Made by a program: the position numbers and the translations under genes
Assembly (NCBI GenBank): GCA_949825065.1
Contig: OX463865.1
Coordinates: forward strand, 21,189,115 to 21,253,114
Source of the DNA: Odontocerum albicorne
Lineage: Eukaryota; Arthropoda; Insecta; Trichoptera; Odontoceridae
Length of the DNA: 64,000 nt
Direction: 5' to 3'
In this document: positions 33,786-44,900 of the stretch, piece after piece
Numbering within the stretch: the stretch's first letter is position 1
Layout of the letters: each line of letters begins with the position of its first letter
The notes under the pieces: model-generated
The model's database searches: none
What the model was told of the DNA's origin: nothing
What the model saw: only the letters and a program-made list of their open reading frames with translations

Positions 33786-34399
33786 TGAAGATGTGTGAAA
33801 TGTGGCGTCTTGTCTCATCCCCTGATTACAGAATACGCCCTTATTTTGAAAGAAACCATTTTTCTGCTGAGGACAATCGGGAAATTTTTCAAACGTCCGC
33901 GACGCGCCTGAGAATTAATTGCGTCTCTCCAGGGTGCCGATGCGCACACTTTGAAAAGCCCTGCATTGACAGATGGTGCATAGACTACGTGATTCTTAAA
34001 ATCCAAAGTAGTATTGTACATTTTGAGTACAGAAAAGTTGCTATGTTTCGTTAAAAAATTGTTTTTATTTACTATTTATCAGCGTTTTTATTTATTATTT
34101 ATGGTTGTTTGCGTGATACTTAAGCATCTCGGGTTCGATTTGTGAGTGTTTCCATACTGATTCAATTTGGAGGCTTTTTTATTTTGAAAAAAATATCATT
34201 GTCATAGCGCTTACGAGGTAGATATACACAGTGTTACGGAATAACGCTTGATACATTTCTAAGTATTCCTCTTTATTTGTTTTTTTTTGGGCAGTTTTCG
34301 AGAGGTGATACGGTCGAGAATTTTTGTTTTAATTGATTTTTTTTTCATTTTAGCCTATAAACCAATCGCGAAACCTTCACAAATGATTTTGCACAGTGC

Positions 34400-34850
34400 T
34401 AGTGCCAAATTTGATGCGTGAAAGCGAGGCCTGGACGTTGAAAGGGAGTAAAATAGTGTGTTTCTTGGAATGTCTGGTACTCGTATAATGATGTTTGATA
34501 GAGTTAGATATTATCTGATTAAGTGTAACCATTCGTTCGAGACGGATGTTATAAGTAAACTTAAGAAAGGAATCTTAAGATCGATATTGAGAGAATAAAT
34601 ATCGAAAACTTACGATATATGTCTTAAATAAATGGAGACTACGGAAGATACATATATACCTACCGATGAAAAAATGTAAGGATATAAATTGGCGAAATTA
34701 CACTGATATAAAGGTAATAAAACTTTAAAAAATACGGATCGGATGAGGCAGGAGATGTGTAGATGGATAGAAAGGCTTGGAGATCTGTCATCTCTAACTA
34801 CCCCAAAAGGGACAAAGCGTGATTGACGTATATAAGTTTTTGTCGTTTAA
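34400..34850 (+). mobile_element. LINE-A fragment, strongly diverged
   Basis: Contains gcgaggcctggacgttgaaag, gatgtttgatagagtta, ggtataaactt-like filler and the 3' end agaaaggcttggagatctgtcatctctaactaccccaaaagggacaaagcgtgattg. The order is that of LINE-A. A TACTCGTA lies at 34478. Confidence 0.55.
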
Positions 34851-35049
34851 TGTGTCGCAAAATAACTATTTTAATAATATTTACACAACAGATTGTACTT
34901 ATTCATAAATACACTTGTGATTTTACATACTCGTGCTTCTTCGAGAACATAACATATGACGTTACAAAATATTTTCTACGCATGTAATTATTGCGTCTAT
35001 TATTTGAATTTTTTTTCAGTTTATTGAGTAACAACTCACCCTTAATACG

Positions 35050-35390
35050 TTCCACCCTTTGCAATCACTTGCCGTTCCCTGCGCAGCCCGCGCTCCACCG
35101 TCTTCCTCCTCCCCAGAGGCCAGTTTCACATTTTACAAAATGGCAACAGCATTAGGACGTGCAACGTTGAAGAAAAATAAGACATTGTTCCTCTCCAAGG
35201 ACCTCACCCGCTTACACCCCGGCTCTCGTTTTGTTTCAAATTTCACGCCTGTCTGCTCCGATTGGCGTCATCCATCCGTCCAAGGCCTCGTTGGTCCGAA
35301 AAATACAGATAATGGGACTGTCCCATTTAAAATATTTAATTATCTAAGCGAAAATATATCAATTGGCGAAAGATGTGGGTTTTAAATGTT
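35050..35390 (+). other. GC-balanced unique stretch with a 108-codon open frame
   Basis: The frame 35059-35385 encodes a Ser/Pro-rich start followed by FYKMATALGRATLKKNKTLF. An internal ATG (aaaATGG) is in good context. No domain is recognised, and no splice signal or neighbour supports it. Listed because base composition departs from the surroundings and no repeat explains it. Confidence 0.2.
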
Positions 35391-35479
35391 AAGGGCATTT
35401 CGGACTAAATGCGAAAAAGTTTATTGAATTGATCTGCCATTTACCCTCGTTCTCTCATAAATCATAATAATTAGAATTA

Positions 35480-35745
35480 AATGATAATAAATAGCGCCGT
35501 TTAGAGAGCACATTCTCTTCAAGAGCGCCCTAACCCGAGAATCCACTTATATAACAATTGAAAGATGAAAAACGTTATAAAAAATAATATCACTTTTCTA
35601 TTCCTTTTTTACATTTGCTTACGTTCGTTCGATCGTTTGACATCACAATTTATATAACGCCATTTACGAGTATTGAGCGACTCCTCAACGGCGCTCTAAA
35701 TTGGGAATCGAACCCACTATTATTGTGAAATGAAAACTGTCAAAT
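35480..35745 (-). repeat. Two SINE4 fragments in the same orientation
   Basis: First (35485-35560): tagcgccgtttagagagcac, agagcgccctaacccgag. Second (35655-35745): aacgccatttacgagtattgagcgactcctcaacggcgc, then ttgggaatcgaaccc (B box complement). The second has TACGAGTA where others read ttagagagc. Confidence 0.7.
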
Positions 35746-35753
35746 CATAGGTA

Positions 35754-36659
35754 CAGGTTGGGGCAAAATTAACTTCCCCATTTGGTTTGTTTGCGGTGTT
35801 GCGACGCCCTGCTGAAACCACACATTGTCCAGCATCTTATCTTCAATTTGCGGCATTAAAAAGTCTCGAATCATTTGTCGACAATTTTCATTAGAAAAAG
35901 TTGTTTGTATATTTTCTTGTTAAAAAAATAAGCTCCAGTAATATTTTGGCCGCGAATAGCGCATCGTGTTATAAGTATTTTTTTTATGTAATAGTGTTTT
36001 ATGAGTGCTTTGTGAGCTCACTCCTCCAAAATCGAGAATTTTTTTTATTGACGATCTGATGACCTCTGAGGTGAAAATATGCCTCGTCATTCTTTTATTC
36101 AGTCAAATTATGAATTATCTTTCAAGATTCAGTATAAAATTACTGTGAACAGTACTATCTCTGGGGAATAGCCCATGAACTTACTGAACTTTGTAAGGGA
36201 AAAGTGTATATCTGTTTTCAAACTTCGTCGAAGAGAGTTTGGAGAAATGTTGAATTGTTGACCACGTCTTCTTGTTGATGTTCCTGGAGACTCCGCAACA
36301 CTTTCATTAACACGGACGATGTTTTATTTAGAACTGGCGGCTTTTAGCCTTTGCACGGTGAGAGTCTGAGGTCGTTTTATACTGTTCAAATTGATTTGCT
36401 CAAGTATGAATTGTTTTCTTACCTGGCACTGGTTAATTACGATGTCTTCTATATTCTCGTTGAGTTGGCGCGACCGACTTAACATATTTTTTTAAACAAA
36501 AATAGTCACAACTTCTGCACGTTGTCGGGGTGCGTACCGGTCAATTATTAATTTCACGCTATTCTACAATAGTTAATTGATAAAAAAATATGTTAGTAAA
36601 TAGCAAAATTAAAAAATGACAGCACTTTTAAATAGGGAAGTTAACTTTGCCTCATCCTA
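35754..36659 (-). mobile_element. 906-bp mariner-like element with degraded DDE transposase
   Basis: Ends caggttggggcaaaattaac and (complement) taggatgaggcaaagttaac, each bordered outside by TA (35752-35753; 36660-36661). On the minus strand, FSNENCRQMIRDFLMPQIED and NVWFQQGVATPQT are readable near the 5' end of the window's left side. In active relatives this block reads WFQQDGAT; here the catalytic aspartate is gone. Upstream frames are broken and the N-terminus is only partly traceable. Confidence 0.82.
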
Positions 36660-36664
36660 TATTT

Positions 36665-37360
36665 ATAATTCTTATTTAAAGATATTGAAAATTACCCTAT
36701 TTCCATTTCCAAGGAACCTTTCTCTCATCTATCTAATTATTTTTCTTTACAAGAGAAATTCCCTGATTAGCGCCATACAAACACCATTTCGAATCAAACA
36801 CAACACATTTCCTATCTCGTCATTCTCGCTGTCATCCTGAATTATTATTTCTCCAACCCATTATTGTATTTTTCTCTTCTCCTTTTCAGGTAAGTCCGAT
36901 GTTATTTGAGCCGATATTTTCCGAGCTTCTTCGTCTCCCCCTTCCATCGGCGTGCTGAAAGGTTTTCCTCGAGTTATACAATATTTTATCTATAGTTTGT
37001 ATCTAAAATCAATTACCCAATCTTGTTCCCTATCGATTTTTCTTCCCTTGTCGAAAATAACATGTCCGTCTACGTTCGTTTTTTATTTTTATTATCTACA
37101 ATACTTTTTTAAACATTCATGTAGTTTTATTGGAAAGACGAAAAACCCACATTCTTTTAAAAAGAACCGCTTCTCCAGGCAAAACCTGTAATGAATTAGT
37201 CTGATTTCTTAATCGCTTATTTCATATATTTTGTGTTAAATAATAAAATACTCAGGTGGATGAAACATTCATACTCTGTATTCACACACTTACATCTCAA
37301 ACTATCACACACAATTCATAATTTCAACAACCACATTAAAATTTAATTTTTATATTTCCA
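36665..37360. other. No gene recognised
   Basis: AT-rich. Open frames 36616-36840 and 36952-37191 have no recognised domain. Confidence 0.4.
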
Positions 37361-37365
37361 TCGAC

Positions 37366-38185
37366 TTGATAAGGAAACTGTCATCGTCGTCGTTGCTAGG
37401 CCTCGTAGTCGAAGATCCCCTCACCATTCTAACGTTGTTGGGCCTCGTAGTCGAAGATCCCCTCACCATCCTAACGTTGCTGGGCCTTGTAGTCGAAGAT
37501 CCCCTCACCATTCTAACGTTGTTGGGCCTCGTAGTCGAAGATCCCCTCACCATTCTAACGTTGTTGGGCCTCGTAGTCGAAGATCCCCTCACCATTCACA
37601 CGTTGCTGGGCCTCGTAGTCGAAGATCCCCTCACCATTCTAACGTTGTTGGGCCTCGTAGTCGAAGATCCCCTCACCATTCTAACGTTGCTGGGCCTCGT
37701 AGTCGAAGATCCCCTCACCATTCTAACGTTGCTGGGCCTCGTAGTCGAAGATCCCTTCACCATTCTAACGTTGCTGGGCCTCGTAGTCGAAGATCCCTTC
37801 ACCATTCTAACGTTGCTGGGCCTCGTAGTCGAAGATCCCCTCACAATTCTAACGTCAATTTAGTTGAAAAGCGAGGCTGTGCCTTGTAGTTTTTTTCTTC
37901 AAGTAAGTGAGCCGTGGCACACTAGCAAACTCACCGGTCACACCGCTGTACTTGATCCCGATGGCACACTGAAGTGAGACGATCGAACCACACCGGCTCT
38001 TTTTTTTTTACTCTTTTTGAAAGAACAGATATGTTGATCGAAGTCGTAGGTTTTCTTTTACCCCCAAATACTAGGTGGAAAAAAGGTATGTGTGATTCGA
38101 GTGGAGTAGCACAGCGTAGGTTTCGAACCGTCAACCTTCCGCACGGAAGCCTAGTGCGTTATCGTGCGGCCATGCGCCTCATGAG
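37366..38185 (-). mobile_element. SINE3 copy with expanded internal minisatellite
   Basis: The minus strand begins at 38185 with a tRNA-like head (cacgataacgcactaggcttccgtgcgg, then gacggttcgaaacc). It continues through gctgtgctactccactcgaa, gacttcgatcaacatatctg, gtctcacttcag, tacagcggtgtg and cttttcaactaaattgac, then the minisatellite, and ends gcaacgacgacgatgac. The copy at 61943-62270 has the same order with a single short unit in place of the array. Confidence 0.85.
37393..37854. repeat. 42-bp minisatellite, 11 copies
   Basis: Unit, plus strand: ttgctgggcctcgtagtcg aagatcccctcaccattctaac with few substitutions (c/t at position 5 and at ccc/tcc). Eleven units give an artificial 165-codon open frame repeating a 14-residue block, and open frames on the other strand too. 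It lies within SINE3. Confidence 0.97.
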
Positions 38186-38532
38186 GAAGCAAGGAAACTA
38201 TGAGCTTTCAATAAAGGCAGGTGTTGCTGAAAACTGTACCACGATTGACACACATTCAATTAGTCGTTGCTTCATGTTTGTTTATTTATTCAATATGTTT
38301 GTTTATTTATTTAAAAAATTAATTACAAATTAATTTTAACCTACGTCTATAATATGATATATCTGAGAACTTACATTGACTTGTGTATATATTTTTTTAC
38401 TTCAACAATATGTACTCAAATTTATCCTTTACAAATAAAACACAGGCAACGAAAGGTCCGGATGTTCGCTACTTCTTTAACACTTTTTGGTATTTCGTTA
38501 AACATTTTGAAACTTGTCGAATATATAATATA

Positions 38533-38750
38533 AACGTCCTCCGTGACCAAGTTAATGAGAATCTGGTATTTTAGTCCGGGAGTTGCTGCGGGTTCGATTC
38601 CCATTGGAAACCAGCTTTTTTTTTTTATAGGATTTCAGTCTGCTTTTTACTCAAAGACTCTGTAATATCTTATTGGTTGATTGAAAAAGATTATCATATG
38701 GCAATAAGCCGGGGATAGATTGTACTGTCTACAAGGAAACAATAATATAG
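38533..38750 (+). mobile_element. SINE1 copy
   Basis: Head acgtcctccgtgaccaagtt and gcgggttcgattcccattgg (B box); poly-T; body ttcagtctgctttttactcaaag and cttattggttgattg; tail attgtactgtctacaaggaa. Confidence 0.8.
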
Positions 38751-39174
38751 GTTATGTTGACTTTTGTGATTTTTGTTTTTGGAAGCCGAAAATCATCGCG
38801 ACATTTCGTGTGATAAATATAAATCTCCTTTATGTACCACCTTTCCAGGTATACTTTGCCAACTTATTATTATCTAACTTTAAAATATGGATTAAGACAA
38901 GTTAAAGATTTTTTTTACCGTGCGCATATCTTCTTTATAAAGCGTACCCTTAATTCTAGTGTTGCACACTTTCTATATATGTAATCTTCATCCCTTTATT
39001 CTGCCTGCACAAGTTGTAGTTTCCTCAATTGAGTTTCATAGCTCAGAAAAACAACAGTTGAGCAATAATTAATTTGTGGTACTGTTATTGTATTGCATAA
39101 TACGCTGGTTTTAATGCAATTCGGTGGTTATTTCTTCCAAAACAGACACATGTACCGAGACTTGATAGTAAAAA

Positions 39175-39500
39175 TAATAATAATAATAATAAGACATTTT
39201 GTACAGCGCCGTTTAGAAAATAGACTCTTTAAGAGCGCTCTAACTTGGGATTCAATCACACTTTTATTGATAAGTTAAAAATAACACAAAAAATAAAAAC
39301 AAGTTGAGAGAGTAAGGGTAGTCAAGTCTGCTGGCTGGTGGCTGCTGCCATAAGATTAGAAACTTCTCCGCATCTGGACATGTTTATAAAAACATATATG
39401 GTAAAATAAACACATTAAACTAACCAAAGGAAGACAAACTACAAAAGTAACATACTCGTATAATAGATCTTTCGATTTGTGGTAATAACACATTCAGTTT
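39175..39500. repeat. SINE4 core plus long body
   Basis: Core tacagcgccgtttagaaaatagactc and aagagcgctctaacttgggattcaa, then body ggctgctgcc, ttctccgcatctggacatg and tcgatttgtggtaataac. A TACTCGTA at 39453-39460 is absent from the related copies at 20640 and 40335. Confidence 0.68.
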
Positions 39501-39509
39501 TAGGTGGAG

Positions 39510-39870
39510 TGTAGTGCATGTATTGTATTTAATGTTCAATGGTGATGATAGTTTAACGTTTGAATGAATTTCAGGTTCAACGGCCCAGATCCCATGCATT
39601 GCCGCTTTTTCTCTTCTAATCTAGTTCAGATACAATCCCGGCGTCCCTCCGATATCCTGCCCGCTCCACGCTCTTCCTCTTCATAATTCCAATCGGATAT
39701 TGTTTCTTCGGGATATTTCTCTTCTGTAATTCTCGGTTTCCTTTTCCACCCTTCTCTCTCACTTGTTCGCTCTCCCGACTCTGATATAATTAACCCTTTC
39801 GCTTTTAGCTGAGTTTTTTTTTTGGAATTTCCTCGATGTTTTAAACAAGATTTTAATAATAATTTAATGG
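39510..39870. other. No gene recognised; pyrimidine-rich
   Basis: 39590-39790 is rich in C and T (cggcgtccctccgatatcctgcccgctcc...). No reading frame or repeat was recognised. Confidence 0.4.
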
Positions 39871-39874
39871 CAAT

Positions 39875-40410
39875 TTATACAGCGCCGCTTAGAACGTAAA
39901 CTATCATCAAGAGAGCTCCAATTAGGAACGCGAACCCATTATTGTAGATAGATTTAAAATATTATAAAATAAATTGAATGTAAGGATAGAAGGTTGTGGT
40001 CGCGGCCACTAGAAAACGTAATGGTCCAGGCCACTAGATACGGCCACTAGATGAGGTAGTGCTCGCGGCCACTAGATGAGGTAGTTATCGCGGCCACTAG
40101 ATGAGGTAGTGCTCGCGGCCACTAGATAAGGTAATGGTCGCGGGTACCAGGTAAGGTAGTGGTCGCGGCCACTAGATGAGGTAGTGGTCGCGGCCACTAG
40201 ATGAGGTAGTGGTCGCTACCACTAGACAAGGTACTTCCCCGCATCTGCATTTGTTCAGAAAAAAGCATATCTGGTAAGAAAGCCGTGTAGAAATCTTACC
40301 AAGAGAAGGATGAACTATAAAGGAACCTAAGTATTATAGATCTTCCGATAAGCGATAGTAGCACATTCGGCTTGAGGTATTGTGTAGTATTAATTTTCAA
40401 TAAAAAAATT
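39875..40410. repeat. SINE4 core plus long body containing a 25-bp minisatellite
   Basis: Core acagcgccgcttagaacg and gagagctccaattaggaacgcgaaccc (39878-39930). The body resumes at 40232 (gtacttccccgcatctgcatttg) and ends near 40410. The array 39993-40236 sits where the copy at 20540 has only gaaggtagtgactgcgtccg. Confidence 0.72.
39993..40236. repeat. 25-bp minisatellite, about 9 units
   Basis: Unit gtagtggtcgcggccactagatgag with near-palindromic agtggtcgcggccact. The first units are degenerate and one is shortened (agatacggccactag). Confidence 0.93.
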
Positions 40411-40439
40411 TAGTAACATAAGGTTTTTAACAATGTGAT

Positions 40440-41080
40440 AAATTTCGTGGCCTAAAATAGTTAATAAGACGTTTCTCTTCCACACGAGAGTTTTGGGTTC
40501 AATTTTAGATGGTTCCCGAAAAAAAAGTTTCCATTATGATGGTAAAAGAGTTCGTTCGGTTACAATGCGTTGCGATTTACGTTGCCTTTACGTGCGGGGT
40601 GTTGCCAACACATACGATGACGAACCGCGAGTTTCGTGCGTATTGCAATGCCCCCAAATCCAAATAAAGAACCAATTACTGGGCTCATTGCTTTTCGTGA
40701 CACTTATTTCCTTTACATGTGGTGACTTTCAACATATCCGACCTGGTTATTGCGGCCGAAGCTCACTTTGTCTTCGACATAAATGGAGTCTTCGGGTATA
40801 AAACCACTGCACTAGGATCCGAATTTGCGGTTCATCACACGTCTCGGTGAAATTACCAATCATTCAGAAAGAAGTTCGACATGCCTTACTACGACGAGAA
40901 TCAACCCGACACCCTCGGGCTGGAAGTAAGGTTACTTAACAACACAAAGTTATTTGTATTGTTACCAGGTGATTTCTTTTAAACTAGACTGGAACCCTTT
41001 TTTTTGGGTGCCATCGGGTATTGAACCCAAAACTCAGGTGTTAGTCAAGCGTTGTACCAACGAGGCTTCAAAGGGATTCA
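40440..41080 (-). mobile_element. SINE2 copy and adjacent tRNA-like fragment
   Basis: Inverted SINE2 head at 41075-40990: ttggtacaacgcttgac and gggttcaatacccgatgg. Body towards 40600 with gacgaaccgcgag and gtgttgccaac. A separate degraded plus-strand head (cgtggcctaaaatag, ttgggttcaatt) lies at 40447-40505. The open frame 40493-40801 runs through this material and is not a gene. Confidence 0.58.
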
Positions 41081-41099
41081 TTTCTCAATAAACAATTTC

Positions 41100-41685
41100 A
41101 ATAGAGCAATGGGTTAAAAGCTATTTCAAATCGCGTTTCTTATCTCCACCCTTCTCCCTCTCCGAGAGTACTCCCTGTGTGTACCGAATAGGGGTTCGTC
41201 TTCCCAGATATATAATATAAATGGAAGACCCCTCGTTTCTACAGTAATCCATGAATGGAAATTGCGAAAACGTTAAAAATTCAATGCTCCTTCTGTCGTC
41301 AACCCCCTTTCCGAAGGATTCAATAACGATTTTCCATAATATACTCCGCAAGAGCGATTAGCAGACTATTGAAATAAAAAAATCTCATATTTGAGAGGTA
41401 AATTTAGAATTCGTGGGATTTTTGTTTGGGATCAGCACGGTTTGACCTATTCTGTATGATGAGGCGTGGAATCAATTCGCTGTACAGAAGACGAGTCTCG
41501 AGACGCTTTTGACACGAGAGCAAAAGGTTGAGCCTCTTTTTTTGTATTATACGCTTCAATATATCCGAATTGATGATTCGGACATATTGAAGAGGGTGGT
41601 CAAGACAAAATAATATCTTCGACCCAAGTAATCGATCCATCAGAGTGTATGATCAATGGCCACTGGCGTAGATTGGCACGTTTTC
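41100..41685. other. No gene recognised
   Basis: Contains atccgaattgatgattcggacatattgaag (41565-41595), a small inverted repeat of atccgaat / attcgg that resembles the SINE2 tail. Nothing else recognised. Confidence 0.4.
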
Positions 41686-41689
41686 GGTT

Positions 41690-41943
41690 GGATGGAATAG
41701 ATAGGCTAACAGATCTTCAGTTCAGTTCGATCCCACCACCAACCACGCTGTTATGGGGGACAAAATACCATAAGTACCCATCTAGCGCAATCTACACTAG
41801 AAGATCGTTTTTTTTATGAGCCCGACGACACGCAGTGACGAAGATGGAAATGCCCAGAGGGACTCCTTCGGTGGCGACACAACTGAGTATAAAAACAATA
41901 GTAGTGACGACGGATTTAAGATCTGACATTACGGTAGAAGGAA
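41690..41943 (+). repeat. Repeat module P1, copy 1
   Basis: Shares with 58358-58648: gggggacaaaata, ccatctagcgcaatctacac / ccatccagcgcgatctacac, tagaagatcg, acgacacgcagtgacgaag, agtagtgacgacggattta. It starts with ttcgatcccaccacc. A mariner begins immediately after it. Confidence 0.75.
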
Positions 41944-41945
41944 TA

Positions 41946-42744
41946 CTACCTTGATCAAAAAGTTTTAGGACTTTATTCAGAAAATCGAAAATACAAGTTT
42001 ATTAATCAAAATCGATATGGTCCCCTTCAAAGTACTCTCCATCGACTGCAACGCACTTACGCCAGCGTTTGATCCAATCCTCGAAACACCGCTGGTACTC
42101 AATTTTCGGCATGTCCATCAGAGCCGTCTTTGATTTTTTCATGACATCCTCTCGGGTGCTGTAAAGCGTTCCGCGAAGCGGGTTTTTAAGTCGGTTGAAC
42201 AGGAAAAAGTCGCAGGGAGCCAGATCAGGTGAATTCGAAGGCTGCTGGATAGTATTCGTGTTTTTTTGGTCAAAAACTCATGGAAATCATGTATTTCGCG
42301 ATTTCAACGCCGTCCTTTTTTTGCATGAAATTGAGGTCTTTCAGCACCAGTTTTGCAACGTTTTTTTATCGATGTTTTCATCGGTTTTCGACTGCCTCTG
42401 CGTTCGTCATCCTCGACCGACTCACGACCACTTCTGAAGCGTTCTTGCCACCAAAAACACTTCTCCAACATTTCCAAGGTCTGCAGACCGTTAAATCCGT
42501 TTTTCACACAAAATTTAATGCAAACTTGTTGATGCCATTTTCAAACTTGTAAAAAATCGAAAACACGCACAAAGGTAGATGTACTCAGTACAGCGTAACT
42601 TTTACAAATGTCAAGCTATGACGCTGAAGATTTGAATGGAAGTGTCAATGATAGATGTGGTAACCTAACAAAAAAAAAAAAATCCAATCGGGTGACTGTC
42701 AGCGCCACACGGTGGCTGGTCCTAAAACTTTTTGATCAAAGTAG
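41946..42744 (-). mobile_element. Mariner element, 799 bp, catalytic core deleted
   Basis: Ends ctaccttgatcaaaaagtttt and (complement) ctactttgatcaaaaagtttt inside TA at 41944-41945 and 42745-42746. The minus strand reads RFRSGRESVEDDERRGSRKP (first DNA-binding region and linker). After a deletion and a frame break it reads NSPDLAPCDFFLFNRLKNPL (third catalytic D) and a C-terminus with WIKRWRKCVAVDGEYFEG. The region of the first two aspartates is missing. Inserted between modules P1 and P2. Confidence 0.92.
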
Positions 42745-42794
42745 TATGTCTCTTAGCACAGTATATATACTAGAAGTGGCTTTGAAGTGACTAT

Positions 42795-43070
42795 GAAGTG
42801 GCTTAAGGCCTGGACTTCAAACAGCCTAGCAAGTGCCAGTACTTTCATAGAAAATTTAAATGCTGCAAAATTATTTTTTGAAGCCACTAGATCGTAGTCC
42901 GAATATGAACCGATGTAAGATTGAGTGGAATTCCCTTAGGAAATTATTGACTCATTAGCATCGCAATACCACAAGATGTGCTCTGCGGATTGATCCAGAT
43001 GATCGCAAAAAAAAACAGGGTGAATGGACATGATTGAAGCTAAAGAGTTTGCTATGAATGCTCCCATGGT
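42795..43070 (+). repeat. Repeat module P2, copy 1
   Basis: Shares with 57533-57800: aggcctgga, cagcctagcaagtgccagt, gccactagatcg, gagtggaattccctt, gaaattattgact, caataccacaagatgtg and gattgatccagatg. No coding frame. Confidence 0.75.
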
Positions 43071-43099
43071 CAGAGAGAATGTGGAGTAGTCTAGCAGTT

Positions 43100-44110
43100 T
43101 GGGTACACCCATAATAGCCGAATTTGATTTGGTTCGAGTATATACACGTATGTTTTAGTGCCTCGTTGACTGTTTTCTGACAACTTACTCTCAATACTAT
43201 GAAATGTCAAAATAATTTCTTTAAAACATTTTGCAAATGTTGACCTTGCTAGAAGTCAGCCGTGATACAGTGGAAGAGCACTCGGCAGGTTAGTTCTACT
43301 TATTGCCAGTCTTAATAGGTCAATATTTCTGTACCGCAAATAGTTAGGAAAATTGAACCTAATTAATTTCCAACATAATTGGATTAGGTGTAGCTCCCGT
43401 CAGCAACTTCAAGATATTATAACAGACTCTCACATCCCTCCTCTCGCTAAGAAGGTAGTATCTCAACATACCTAAAGAAACCTTGTAGGGATAGAGCCAC
43501 GGGCTGTAACCGCACATTTTTTTGAAATAAAATAGATATATTTCAATAATTTCTTGTGGACTTGGAAATATAATACTTTGTGTAATATTTACACTGATCT
43601 ATGTTAACATTAAACATGATATCTTTGCTTAAAATAAATACAAAATAATTTAAGTGGAAAAAGAAATCCGTGCCCTCCGGCATCACGGAAAAGGAAACAT
43701 CCAATTCCCATTTTAAAACACAAAAGGTAAATACTTCTCTATCTCTATCTCCTTTTTTTATAATGTCGAGACCAACAACGTCGTAATCGTGGCTAAAAAG
43801 AGAAAGAATAATGTACATAACATATATAAAAGGAAGTAAGGATATCCGGCGCGTTATGAAGAGAGAGGGGAACAACACGAGGTTGTTAACAAGGCTAGAT
43901 AACAAGTAGAGACAACCGTTACGAATGTTTGGAATAAATATAACCGAGGACCTTTGACATTCTTGTTACTATTCTGGAATAATAGAGTATGCGGAGTATT
44001 CCCGCGCTATTCGCGATTTTTATATTCGTCGGATCGGATTACCGCGTTTGTGGAAACATCAATTGAGTATAACAAAATGTGATCGAATTAAATTAAAAGC
44101 TGTTGTTGAA
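43100..44110. other. No gene recognised
   Basis: Minus-strand open frame 43543-43905 (120 codons) is hydrophobic and Ser/Phe/Ile-rich but matches nothing I know; chance is likely in AT-rich DNA. Confidence 0.4.
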
Positions 44111-44111
44111 T

Positions 44112-44158
44112 AGGGTAATAAGATATGCCAGTTTGTGATAGGCATATCCTGTTGCCCT
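44112..44158. other. 18-bp imperfect hairpin
   Basis: The arm agggtaataagatatgcc (44112-44129) pairs with ggcatatcctgttgccct (44141-44158): 17 of 18 positions pair when two G-T pairs are counted, loop 11 bases. The sequence after it (44175-44330) shares tcatagtcgtctccggtgg-like text with 52715-52880. Confidence 0.7.
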
Positions 44159-44329
44159 ACATGCGTCAGGATATACGTACCACAAATTGGCTTTCATAGT
44201 CGTCTCCGGTGGCGTCAATATCAAGTGCCCTGGTCCGCCACTTTCTGTTATACTTATTTATTTTATTTATTGCATAACACTTTCGTTTTATACAATACAC
44301 CCTGGCGGACTTGTTGGTACACATGAAAA

Positions 44330-44570
44330 AAAAAATGCGACACAAACTAAAAAACTATGTGTTCAGTGTATGGGAACAATGCAATACGCGATTGTATGTT
44401 TCAAATAGGGTAAATAATTCCTTAATGGTGATACGAAATTCGAAGATGGTGTCCGCTCTGGAAGGCGAACTATTATCGATGACAACCAAATCAAGTCTTT
44501 AATCGAAAATAATTAACGTCCTACAACACGATTGATTCCTGAGATACTGAAAATATCTAAAAAATAATTT
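44330..44570 (+). pseudogene. Mariner transposase relic, DNA-binding region
   Basis: Shifted frames give GDTKFEDGVRSGRRTIIDDN, then QIKSLIENN, a stop, and TTRLIPEILKIS. This is the linker and second helix-turn-helix of a mariner lineage with RSGR and IK.LIE.N..TT. Only this part is present, and no ends were found. Confidence 0.72.
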
Positions 44571-44689
44571 ACACGATCAAGTTAAATCTAAATACGAGTA
44601 TAAAAAAATGCGTTTGAATTTGACTTAAAAATACGAAATTACTTTCCTGATAATCTGTTTCTATTTTCGATTGTATTACACTGTATAAC

Positions 44690-44800
44690 GCTTTCCTTGT
44701 ATAAATTACAACCTGGCAGGCTTATTGATATGTGGCAATCTGACCCAACCTACCAGAAATATGTTGGAGAGGCCTTTAGTGAAGACCAAACTGTTTTATT
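44690..44800 (-). mobile_element. SINE1 body and tail, headless
   Basis: Plus-strand text acaacctggcaggcttattgatatgtggcaatctgacccaacctaccagaaatatgttgg and ggcctttagtgaagacc is the inverted SINE1 body. No tRNA-like head follows. Confidence 0.72.
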
Positions 44801-44900
44801 TTTTTTCATAAAACTTACACAGTTATAAACCCTTAAGGCTTAAGATAAATTATACAATACATACAAAGCTTAAGATAACTTATAATCAACAAAAAGAAAA

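Noticed and set aside
37366..37863. 165-codon open frame, the longest in the window
   Set aside because: It is only the 42-bp minisatellite translated; the reverse strand is open as well.
43543..43905. 120-codon minus-strand frame
   Set aside because: Low-complexity hydrophobic composition typical of translated AT-rich DNA.
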